NCBI RefSeq assembly: GCF_001659605.2 | Contig: NC_035175.2 | Location: 28,243,705-28,307,704 of the forward strand | Reading direction: 5' to 3' | DNA from: Manihot esculenta | Taxonomy: Eukaryota; Streptophyta; Magnoliopsida; Malpighiales; Euphorbiaceae | Length of the DNA stretch: 64,000 bases | In this document: positions 21,962 through 33,900 of the stretch, one piece after another | Numbering within the stretch: position 1 is the stretch's first letter | How the letters are laid out: each line of letters opens with the position of its first letter | Notes under the pieces: generated by a model | Database searches by the model: none | The model's input: only the letters and a program-made list of their open reading frames with translations | Told to the model about the DNA's origin: nothing | Made by a program: the position numbers and the translations under genes

Positions 21962-24900
21962 TTAATACAGTCTTGTAGAAACTCTGTTCCTTTCATACTG
22001 ATCATAGACATGCCTTGTCCTTAAGAATAACAGAAAACTAGAACCTAACCCAAAAACTGAAAGGCACCCCCACCAAACAAATGTTAAGGAATAGCACTTC
22101 CTCCCCACGCAAATCACTGAATCAGTAATGAGGTCTAGGCCTTTACCTCTTGCATTAGAATCATATACTAAAGCAGCAAGAAATCCATAGACAAGTGACC
22201 CTATTGGAATGTTGGTAATAAGAATGTTGTGGTTCACACCTACGCTGTTTGGTCCGAATAGCTCGGATGTTATCGAAACAGCTGCAGCAAATATGAACCC
22301 AGAACTCAATCCAACTAATGCAGTGCCTATCTTCAATGCCAATTCACTGCCTGATGTAGCAAGAAAGAAAAAGGCAATTGGAGTTGGGACAAGAGAAATG
22401 GTTAGCCATGCAGTTCTTGCAAAGTACATCTTCCTGCAAAATTAAGATAGAATTATTGTTTATAGTCCTTCATTCTTTATCTAAAGTTTGACTTGATTGG
22501 TTTGATTACTTACACCCTTAGGTAGTCTGGTGCAGCTGAAAGTAATCGGCCGAAGAATGAGAAGGCTGAATACATAGTGAGAAGAGTTGCAGTGTTCATC
22601 CCTTGTCCCAGAGATTGTGCTATTTGGCCTAGATTGTTGCTGTACACAAGGCCAATTGTACCTCCACAAAAATATGCAATGTAGTATAGCCAAAAATCTA
22701 ATCTTCGCACGAGCAATGATGCTGGATGTTCTTCCCCAAGCATTAACAGCCTGCCCTTCCCAACTATTGTCTCACAGCATCCCTCTTTTTCGCTCAAGCT
22801 CTTCTGTCCAGTAACTTCATTGGGGATTATATCCCCATTCTCGGGATTACTCGTCTCACGAGTGAGGAGCTCCTTATGAAGCTCAAGATCATCAATATCT
22901 ACAAGACTGAAGCTAGAGCCTTCAAGGCGGAAACTAGAATGAATGGTACGGCGAAACCAGCCTTTGGCATAGACAACACCAGGGATACACAATGGGAAAA
23001 TTAGAAGAAAAATTGCTCCACCAAAGAGTAGAGAAGCTCTTGTTGAATTAGATGAAGCTGACTTGAAGAGAAGGAGATAGATTCCTGTGAGGATGGCTAA
23101 GAAATTCAATACAAGAAATATAAGGGAATCACGGCGAACTCCATCAGGCAAGAGGGGATCTAAAGATGGCTGGCGAAGAATTGGAAGCAATGCTACTACG
23201 GAAGTGATAAGGGGAATAAGGGCATTTAAAAGAAGATATATATCATCTGATGATGAATCAATTGCATTGGCAGCGAGAGTGTATAATGCTGCACTAACAC
23301 CGTTGAAGGCTACAGTGAGGGATAAAGCTAGGGATCTGTTAGCTGGAAAATTTTGGATGCAGAGGACAAAGCACACAGTGTTGAACCAACAGATGCTACA
23401 TCCAGCCAATAAACAAAGGAGAAACACCTACAACGCATATTTTTCCAAACAATATGTCTGTTATGGTCATAAAAGGCTCAAAAAGAAATTAAAATTTAGA
23501 AATGTATAAGCACTTTTGCATAAATTTATCCTATATCTATCTAGATCATTTCATTTACAGATATTGAGAGATCTCTAAAAGTATGCATCAGGTTCAGCGT
23601 TAGCAGATTTTCATAAATTCTTGTATTTAAAATTTTGGGCATGTTTTATTTAGTAGTGATGTGGCCGAAATAGAGCTGTGCTGCGATTGGTCAACCTGCA
23701 AGAAAGAGAATGTGAAGTGGTGGGCGTTTACGACAATCACTCCGACGCTCAAGTCAGAAACTCAAGAAAGGGGCAAATGTAAAAAATTATTTAGAATTCG
23801 AGAGTAGTTGTGTAAGAATTATGTACTTTTATCTCTGTGATCGTTAGTTTATACTGTAAGAAGATGAACTTAATTATAATATTTTCTAAAAATTCGGCTG
23901 GTGCCGGCTAATTGATAGGAGATCACATCGGCTAATTGATCGGGATCCCGTAATTACAGGCATAATGGGGATCTGCTGCATTGTATTTACTAACAGTAAT
24001 TTCATGTGAAGACTCGACCCATCCAAAAAAGAGCGAGTCTTGATTAAGAACCGGATGCTACAATGTTCAGGTTTTTCTTTCTACGAGTGGGACCACGTAT
24101 CGGCTTGTCATGTGATCCTGTCTTATGGTGACAGCTCATGGCATACTTTGGGCAATTGTTATGTTACATCAGAAATCTTTCCGCTGTTCTTTAATTTTAC
24201 AGATTCAAAGGTGACAGTTGTCTTCACAAACTGGGGCACGTGGCATATTTAGTGTAATACCCGGCTAGACTCCGGTGTCGGAATTCCAACCTTCCGACTG
24301 AATCTCCGCTGGAATTCGGAATCTCAGATACCGGAACCTCCGGAAGGGTAAAATATATTTTTACAAAATGTTTTTCATGGTTTTATTGTTTAGTTTTGAA
24401 TTAAAGATTTTTTTTAAAATGAAAGAAAAATGTTTTTGGAGAAAAGCGTTCGGCCGCCGAACATGGTGCTGCTGCGGGAGCTCTCCTTTCGGCCCCCGAA
24501 GGTGGTCTGGCTAGCCATCTATAAAGGGCCTTCAGCCCGAAAATGTGAGGGTTTTCCTCTCCATTTTCGTGCTAAGGTGAGTTTACGCCCTCCCTTTGTG
24601 TTTATGTTAGTCTTCCTCCAAATCTTTTACATTTTCATGAGTTTTTCTCCTATTTTGAAGCTTTTAAACTCAAATCCAAAGTTTTAGAGTTTGGAGACCG
24701 ATTCTCCTCAACTCCAAGTTTGGGTCACATCTACCTTCGATCTTCAAGAGGTAAGTGTAGATCCTTGCTTTTAATTATGTTTTAAGTAAGTTTTAAGGGT
24801 TATAATGCATGTTTTGGGTAGATCTAAAGTTTTAAGGGTTTATGTTAGTTTTATGATAAATGTATGCTTATGTGATGTTTTATTGTTGTTGTTGGGGCTT

Positions 24901-27900
24901 AAATTAGTTTTTATGCCCCTTATGCATGTTGGAGTGAGTATGCATGTCTTAGGAAGTTAGGTGTGAGGATTTGAGAGTTTGGGATTGAAATGCATGTGGC
25001 AGAATCGGGTTCTGCCATTCTAGCGAACCCAGGTTCGGCCGCCGAACCTGCATGGGAGGCAGCCTTTTGGCTGCCTAACATGCCCCCGAAAGCATGCACT
25101 TTCGGATCTGGAAGGGAGTTTCGGCCGCCGAAGCCGCCTCCGAAAGTCCCTGACTTTCGGATCTGTGGAGGACCTTCGGCCGCCGAACCTGCCCCCGAAG
25201 GACCCCGACTTTCGGATCTGTAGAGGATCTTCGGCCGCCGAACCTACCGCTGAAAGTCCTCTATCCAGCCTTCCTTTGCTTGTTTTATATGCATGTTTTA
25301 TGATGTTTTAGGGGGGTTTTTGGAGAGTTGTTTAGAGTCTTGATAGAGTTATGTTTGGTCCCTCATTTGAGTCCATCTATGTAGGATCGGACCTGGGAGA
25401 CCGTAGAGGCCAGCAGTGAGGTAACTGCTCCAGTATTAGTCAAGCGTTAGCCAGTGGTGAGTAGAACTGAACCGTATTTTAAAGTAACTAAACTTTTAAG
25501 CATGTTCATGCATCACGAATATCATGTTATGTAATAGGTTGCTTGCATTAGAATTCACGAATATGATGCATTGCATAATTTATTGTTGATGTGGATGGAT
25601 GTTGGATGACCCACTAGCCCTTGAGCAAGTTATGATATGATACGGATATGGAAGACCAGGGCTGCCCATTCTACGCGCCCTGACACTATGTAAGAGAAAG
25701 ACCAGGCAGCCCCTGGCACAGTTGGATATGTTATGTTATGTTTAAGCGAAAGTCCTGAGGAGCTCCGTCGAGGGCCGGGCACATTGGATATGTAGAGGGT
25801 TACTGGTGACAAGTCCATCCTTGATGTGTATTGTTTGTGTTGTGATGCATTTCATGAGAGCATATGTTTATTAAACTGTTTTTACTATTCTGCTCATTAG
25901 GCTCTTGTAGCTTATCCCTTTCCCCTAACCCCAAGTTTGCAGGTTCAAGAATTGCTCGGGAGGTTGGCTAGAGGCTGGTATAAGATTAATGTAATAGATT
26001 AGTAGTGGACATGTATTATGTAATGGTTAGATTTGTGTTTTGCCCTAGTTTATGTTCTGTAAATCCCATTGAACATGTTTTTATGTAAAAGCTTTTATTA
26101 TGATTTATGTTGAACCAAGTTTGAGATATGTGATGTTGACCATACTAGAGCATTTGATGAGGGTTCTAGTGTGGGTTTTATGTATACAGTTTATATTGAA
26201 TGTACAGGTCGAGCTTGGTATATTAAAAGTTTAAAATTTTTATGAAAATGTATATTCATGTATGGGATTTTATCAGGTACACAGGATGCATAGTAGGCTT
26301 GCTACGGGTTCTGGCGACCTTAAGTCGACCTGAATCCTAGCGCCGGTAGCGGTCCGGTTCCTGGGTCGATACATTTGGATTAGCCTTCCATGCTCGCGTT
26401 GTTTTGCCTGCTCCTGCCCATAAAGGACGATTGCCTTATTTCTCGAGTCGCATTCAAAACTTGCCGATAAAGTCATTGTATAAAAACCCTTCTTCTCTTA
26501 ACTCATATTTGCGCTTTAGAACAGACTTGACCACTCCTTTTTTCCATTCACACTCCCTTGCTTCAAGTTAATTGTTTTCCCTTTTATAGATATGAATATG
26601 AATACTTCTTCTTCTTCTTCTTCTTCTTTATCTGGTGGAACTTCTACCTCGAGCTCTTCATCTGATGACCCCATTCGTACTCCTGCTTCCATCGTTCCAC
26701 TAAAGGTGATCCTTAAAAGCAAAAATATTATGGTCAACGACATCCCTTCCATACTAACTGAGAAGGATATAGAACGCCTTCATGACTAATACCATATCTC
26801 TCGAGAAATCTCCCATGTCTATGCTCCATCTCCGAGCGCTCGTATGGATGACTAGATACATGCGAAGGACACCATCATAGTCTATGAAGAGCAACTGAAG
26901 GCAGGTCTTAATGAAGATGCAAAAGTGATCGAGAAACATGTTGTCCAACTCTATGTAATGGCTGAGGACAGCAATCAGCCTGACTATATTAAGCTTATGA
27001 AAGGGCTTTGTTCTGGCCATGGTGTTGGTGTCTTTAACAGTTTTCAGTACCAAAACTCTTGGGGAATGGGTTGGATTGTGCAAGATTGATTTTGAGGGCA
27101 TGGCCGAGAATATAGTTGGAGAAGCATTCCCTTCTTAAGACTTTACCTGGATAGACGATATTTTTCTTGAGGAGGAAGATGAGGACAAGCAAGAGGAGAG
27201 GTCTGAAGACATCTACCGAATCTCTGCAGAAATGTAATAGACGTAGAGAATGTAAATATAATAGAGGCTCAGGAGGAGGAAACTGAAGATGTCCCTCCTC
27301 CCATATATTTTTTTTTATAATAAAAGTATATCTTTTGCATATATTGTCATTATCTTTACTGATTCATCTAGGACTCTAGTCCAATCAATACTTAATCATT
27401 TAAAAAATTGGCCAAAGGGTTAACACCCAACCAAAGAACCTGGTAAATATTGCCTTTGCCAAAAAATTAAAATAGGCTCGCTAATCAGGATATAGCGTCT
27501 TGTTACTGGCCTAACTAGCGCCTTCTTCATGGCCATAAAATAAATAACTTGGAAAGTTTTGCAAAATGGGACCAACACCCGGACATGTGGCATGGGTGTA
27601 AAATGCCTTGAAAAATTATAAGTGGGGCAAAACACTCGTCATTGGGTTCGGCGGATACTCGCCTTGTAGTTGTGGCATAAAATACATTATTAGCAGGACT
27701 AACACTTGGAAATTGCTTAGTTAACAGGACTAACACCCGGTCATTGAGCTTGGTGGATATCCACCTTTTGGCTTGGTATAAGATGTCTTGTTTAGCGAGA
27801 CTGACACCCAGATTATGGCCTGGTGGAATCTGCCTTGTGGCCTAGTATAAGATGCCTTGTTTAGCGGAACTGACATCCAGATTATAGCCTGGCAGAATCT

Positions 27901-30900
27901 GCCTTATGGCCTGGTATAAGATGCCTTATTTAGTAGGACTAACACCCGAATTATGGTCTGGCGGAACTGGCCTTGTGCGCGGGCATAGGATGCCTTATTT
28001 AGTGGGACTGACACCCAAATTATGACCTGACGAAATCCGCCTTGTACCATGGCCTAATATGCCTCAATTAGTGGAATTGACACTCGAATTATGACCTGGC
28101 AGAACCCGCATTGTGGCCTTTAATGAATGTTCTTTAATTTGTTTAAAGAACGTAACCCCAATGTTCTTTGTCACTGAAGAACACTGCCATAATTACGAAT
28201 TTTCTTGATCCGGCTGCCTTTGAAAACGGGCCAAAGATGTCTAGCCGCTTCTGAAAGAAAGGCTAAAGGCTTCTAATTGTCGCTTGCATCTCTCTCGAAG
28301 TCCTTGGAATGCTCGCTTGTACTTGATATCTTCGACACTGATTCACATCTTGCATTATCATTGACCAGTGGTATCCTTATCTGAATAGGAATACTTTCTA
28401 GGCGATCATCTAAGCTCCTTCATGACTTCCATAATCACTTTCATGAATGTCTTTTGGGATTTCATAGCCCTCCTCTTCCGTTACACAATGCAGTCATGGT
28501 TAAGTTAAGGACCTCCTATACAACCAACCGTCAATTAGTGTATATTTAAAAGATTTTCTTATTGTCTGTTTGGTCGATAATTTATCGGCCAGTAGATCAT
28601 CCTATGTCAAAAACTTATACACGCGTGTCATCCACGATTCTCCTTCCTTTATATGAAAAAACTCTTTCTCGTCAGTTGCAGGAGTGTGCAGCTCTTCAAA
28701 ATAAAATAATTGAGTTAAGTGTTGTTCACCTATCGCCGACATTTTGGCTAAAAAATTGGCCTCTTCATTATCACCTCTAGCCGCCTGGTGAAATTTGTAG
28801 TTGTCCTGCCTATCTTTGATTCTTTCTATTAAGGAGTAAACCTTTTCCTCATTTTTTATGAGGTTTGGTTCTCAGATTTTAAACTATCCCTGACACTAAT
28901 TAGACCGTGAGATAAAGTTGTCTTTCATATACTTACTTTCGTCATCCCTTATTCGGGATACTGGGTAACTTCTGTGATCTCCTTTGTATCCTCGGCTCTC
29001 TGACTTTTAGTTTTGCTTTTGACTCATCCTTTTATCTTCTCTCAATACTTGAACTTCGTCATCCAGCCTGATATATTTTAGGCTTTGTCTATTAGCTGTT
29101 GATACGTAGTGGCAAGGTTTTTTATTAGGGTATCCATGAACTTAACGTTGTGTGTCCCTTTTTTAATGCTTCACATGTTATCTCATTATTTAATTCTTTC
29201 ACTTATATTGTTTATGCATTAAATCGTGAGATAAAACTCATTAAAGAATCGCTCTATCTTTGATGGATCTTCCGCAGGGTAAAGGAGAGCTTTTTAGAAG
29301 GTATACAAGTAATAAACCTGGATTTAAATAACACGGTGAATTGCATAAAGTTTTGAATTAAACCTGACCTCAGATGTTGGTACCATTTCTAAACCAAACC
29401 TGTGAGTGTTGACGGAAAAACTTGGTACAACACGAAGTCGCTAACATTCTGAATTGCATAAAGTTCTGAATTAAACCTGACCTCAGAAGTTGGTACCATT
29501 TCTAAGTCAAACCTGTGAGTGTTGATGGAAGCACTTGGCACACGAAGTCGCTAACATTCTGAAGCTACATGGTTGTCCTAAAGATCGCTAGGTGACTCCT
29601 AGGATCTACTGTCCCGTCATATTTTTCCAAACTTACGAGTTTGAACTTAGCGGGTAATGTCTCTGCCAAGATCTCTTCTGAAAGAGGCAAGGCATCATCC
29701 AAGCCAAAGTCCTCTTCTTGCTCCTTTTGGTACCTTTGAACAGTCCGTACTAGCTTTCAATCGACATCTTTTGGAGTCTCGTCTGATGACTCTTCTTACT
29801 CGAACTCGACCTTCCCTTTAGACCGCATCTGGATCGCCTCTGTCTGAGTTCTTGAGGTATCAACTGAGGCTTTCTCTCTTCCCCTGGGAACCACGAATGA
29901 TGTCTCCCCCGAGTTTTATATTACTCGAGAGTATCCTGCAACCTTTTGATGTAGTGAACCATTTGCTCATTATTTAGATAATTAAGATATGCTTCGTTAA
30001 CTATAAATAGGTGTTTTGTCCACTACCAGGAGTAAAATAAGTGATAGTGCCTTCATTGGTAGTAACTTTAGCAGCAATTCATAAATTACCGACCATTTCA
30101 AGAGAGAGAAAATGTAATACCCGGCTCGAGTCCGGCATCGAAATTCTACTTTCCGGTGGGATCTAGGATGTCGGAATTCTCTAGACGGGTAAGATTTATG
30201 TTTTTCTAAAGTATTTTCATATGTTATATCGTTTTATAGTGAAAAGGAAATGAGTTTTTGAAAGAAAAGAACCAAGGAAGAAAAGCCAGGTTCGGCCGCC
30301 GAAGGTGATGTTCGGCCGCCGAACATGCATGGCTTTTGGTTTCACGTTAGGCCGCCGAAGGTGGGCTGGCCAGCCACCTATAAAAGGCCCTCAGTCGGTT
30401 AAAGGATAAGCTTTGCTTTTCCTTTCACAAACAGAGGTGAGACCATGTCTTCCTTGGTTGTTCTTCATGTTTTCATCAAATCTTGCAAAGTTTTGATTGG
30501 TTTTCCTGTTGTTTTGAAGGTTTTGAGCTAAAAATGAAGTTTGGAGAGTTTGAGGGAGAGTTTCTCCATATCTCCACGCTAGGATCGTTCATCAAGAGGT
30601 AAGTGAAGATCCTGACCTTCTGTTTATGATTTGTGGAAGTTTTATGGAGTTTATGGGTAGAGTTGCATGGTTAGGGTAAGTAGTGTGATTTTGGTGTTTT
30701 GTTGATAAAAGCATGTTTATGTGTTATGTTATGTTGTTTGTTGGGGTTTTAAGGTAGTTTTTGACCCCTTTGTGTATATACTTGAGTATATGTATGTAGA
30801 GGAATTGTGGTATTTGAGTTTGGTTGAGATTGGAATGTTTTGGCGTGAGGCAGAGCAAGGTTCTGCCTTCTTGATGAACCCAACTTCAGCCGCCGAAGAA

Positions 30901-33900
30901 AGGATCGGCCGCCGAACATGCTTTTCCTTTCACAAACAGAGGTGAGACCATGTCTTCCTTGGGTGTTCTTCATATTTTCATCAAATCTTGCAACGTTTTG
31001 ATTGGTTTTCCTGTTGTTTTGAAGGTTTTGAGCTAAAAATGAAGTTTGGAGAGTTTGAGGGAGAGTTTCTCCATATCTCCACGCTAGGATCATTCATCTT
31101 CTTGTTTTCAAGAGGTAAGTGAAGATCCTGACCTTCTGTTTATGATTTGTGGAAGTTTTATGGAGTTTATGGGTAGAGTGCATGGTTAGGGTAAGTAGTG
31201 TGATTTTGGTGTTTTGTTGATAAAAGCATATTTATGTGTTATGCTATGTTGTTTGTTGGGGTTTTAAGGTAGTTTTTGACCCCTTTGTGCATATACTTGA
31301 GTATATGTATGTAGAGGAATTGTGGTATTTGAATTTGGTTGAGATTGGAATGTTTTGGCGTGAGGCAGAGCAAGGTTCTGCCTTCTTGATGAACCCAGCT
31401 TCGGCCGCCGAAGAAAGGATCGGCCGCCGAACATGCTGAGGAGGTGGCTTCGGTTGCCTAAGCTTGCCCCCGAGAGTTTGGACTTTCAGCTCTGGAGGGG
31501 AGTTTCGGCCGCCGAAGGTTATGGACTTTCGTCTCTGGAGTGCCTTTCAGCCTCCGAACCTTGCCCCCGAAAGGGTTCGACTGCCGAAAGTAAAAGTTCG
31601 GCCGCCGAAGGTGCATGAGTTTCGGCTCTGGAGAGGACATTCGGCCGCCGAACCTACCGCCGAATGTGCTCTGTCCAGCCTTCCTTTGCATGATTTACAT
31701 GGTTGTTTTAGGGTGTCTAAGGGGATGTTTGGGGAGTTTTATAGACTTGTTCTTGAGCTAGTTTGGTCCCTCATTTGAGTCCATCTGTGTAGGCACAGAC
31801 CAGAGGAACCAGAGAGTTCAGCAGTGAGTACTGCTTCAGAGTTTGCAGAGTCTGGTCAGAGATAGCCAGAGGTGAGTGGAACTAAACTTAAATCTTTGAA
31901 GTAAGAAATGAATGTCTTTTCTCATATTTCATGCACCATGACTATGCAATAGGTTGATTGCATTAGAACTCACGAATATGTTGCATTGCATTCTATCATT
32001 GTGTTATGTGGGTGCTAGTGGATGAGCCAATAGTCTCTGAGGAAGACCAGGTGCCCATTCTACGCCCTGGCACGGTAGAAAGACCAGGTGCCCAGTCTAC
32101 GCCCTGGCACGGTACATGGTAAGTATCAGATGTTGTGTACAGGAAGACCATGTACCCATTCTACGCCCTGGCATAAGGATAGGATGCTGGGACTATTTGG
32201 GGACATGACCACCCGAGTTGATGTGACTTACTTGTGTTGTGATGCATTCCATGAAAGCATGTTTAATAACTGATTTTATTGTTCTACTCACTGGGCTACA
32301 GTAGCTCATCCCACTCCCTTAACCCCAGTGTTGCAGGTTCAGTGTACAGGGACAGTTCAGAAGAGTGCATGAAGAGAAAAGAGTTTTGTAATAGTATAGT
32401 GTGGACATGTAATCGTATAATGAGATGTAATAATTGTGTCTACTGTTAGAATGGTGCTTGACTTATTTGGTTAGTAAATCCTTTTGTATATATGATCATG
32501 TATGGGATGTTACAGGTATACAGAGAGTATAGCAGGCTAGCTACGGGTTCCGGCGACCTTAAGTCGACCTGAATCCTAGCGCCGGTGACGGTCCGATTTT
32601 CGGGTCGTTACAGAAAATATTTTTTTTTTTAAGAGAAAGGGAATAAAAGATCGATTTTAATCCAAATGAATCAAAGACTTCAATGGATTTCTCAGCAATG
32701 GAACCAAATGATGTGATTGAAATAGAGCTGTGCTATGATTGGCCAACCTGCAAGAAAAAAAATATGAGGTGGTGGACACCTACGACAACCACTTCGACGC
32801 TCAAGTCGGTAAACTGAAGCAAAAGTGAATTTAAAAAATTATTTAGAACTCAAAAATAATTGTGTAATAATTGTGTACTTTTATTTATATAATCTTTAGT
32901 TTTTATACTATAAGAAAATGGAGTTAATTATAGTATTTTTTGAAAATCCGGCTAATTGATAGGAAATTTTACCGGCTAATTGATCAAGAATCTCGTGATT
33001 ATAGGCTTAACAGGGATCTGTTAAATTGTACCTGTTAATGGTAATTTAATATGGAAACTCGACCCATTCAGCAGAAGACGAATTTTGATGAAAAACCAGG
33101 TACTACGGTGTCCAGATACTCCTTTCCATGGGTGGGACTATTGCCACGTGGTTCTATCTTATAATAACAGCACATAGCCTAAACATCAAGTAATTTTGGC
33201 AGTTGAATTGAGAAAATTTGATAGCTAAACAAATTCCAGCCTCAAATGTTGTAGTTGTGATTTTAAATCGTTGATCATTGAACTTTAAAACATTGCTCCA
33301 ATCACCATGCTTTGCAAACAGCAAAAACAAACTATGGGTAACCGAAATGCCAAAAGCTAACTCCCAAAATCTCATCTGAACATCCACTTAATCAAGGTGG
33401 AAAGTGCATTAGCTTGCAGTTAGAGAAACCATCTGTATTTAAGATTATTAGACTACAGAATCATTTAATTTATGGTGCTGCTTTCTATAGTGTATCCACT
33501 GTGATATTGGCAATAAAGGGTTCAATTTTATCCACAAAATTCATTTAAAAATTGTATTGATAAAACAAAGTAAATTGCTGGGATGCAGACAAAATGAATG
33601 TAGATGCTCAAAGAAGAGAAGATGACTCCAGCTTAAAAAAGACGGCCAGAAAGAATCAAAAGACAAGTATCTACTCGCTCATCTCTCACATGATGCATCT
33701 AACTGTGGAGTTATTAGGCAAGCTGCAGTTAGAGAACTGTCAAAACAAAGGACGCAACAAATATAAGTCCCGCAAAATCGTTTGCATTTATTGTTATTCA
33801 ATAAACATAATTTTAAAATGAATCTGGAAAAATGATCTTATTTGGTTGCTTTCAATTACCGTAAGAATCCCAACCAGCATCATGAGCTACCATAATAATA

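Larger units (their letters stand above)
23657..33185 (-). mobile_element. Tat-like non-autonomous gypsy element inside intron 1 of the MFS gene
   Basis: The two LTR-related ends are direct repeats: 23657-24168 (3' LTR) and 32709 to about 33185 (5' LTR, truncated at its outer end). Both contain gaaatagagctgtgct and cgacgctcaagtc. The same LTR family bounds the 37260-62419 element. Internally, minus-strand gag remnants occupy about 30100-28870, a tandem array lies at about 27420-28140, and an opposite-strand ORF starts at 26592. No protease, reverse transcriptase or integrase was found, so it depended on a partner element. It carries two solo LTR insertions of the Tekay family. No matching TSD could be confirmed, consistent with a truncated right end. 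Confidence 0.75.

Noticed and set aside
23087..23509. 140-codon plus-strand ORF
   Set aside because: It lies antisense to exon 2 of the MFS gene, whose frame is clearly the coding one.
24253..26373. Treating the repeated ttcggccgccgaa stretches as host CpG-island promoters
   Set aside because: Each cluster lies within a defined LTR with termini and target duplications.
23657..33185. AGTAG as target duplication of the intronic Tat-like element
   Set aside because: The right flank reads TCAAG after the likely end; no match, and the right LTR appears truncated.
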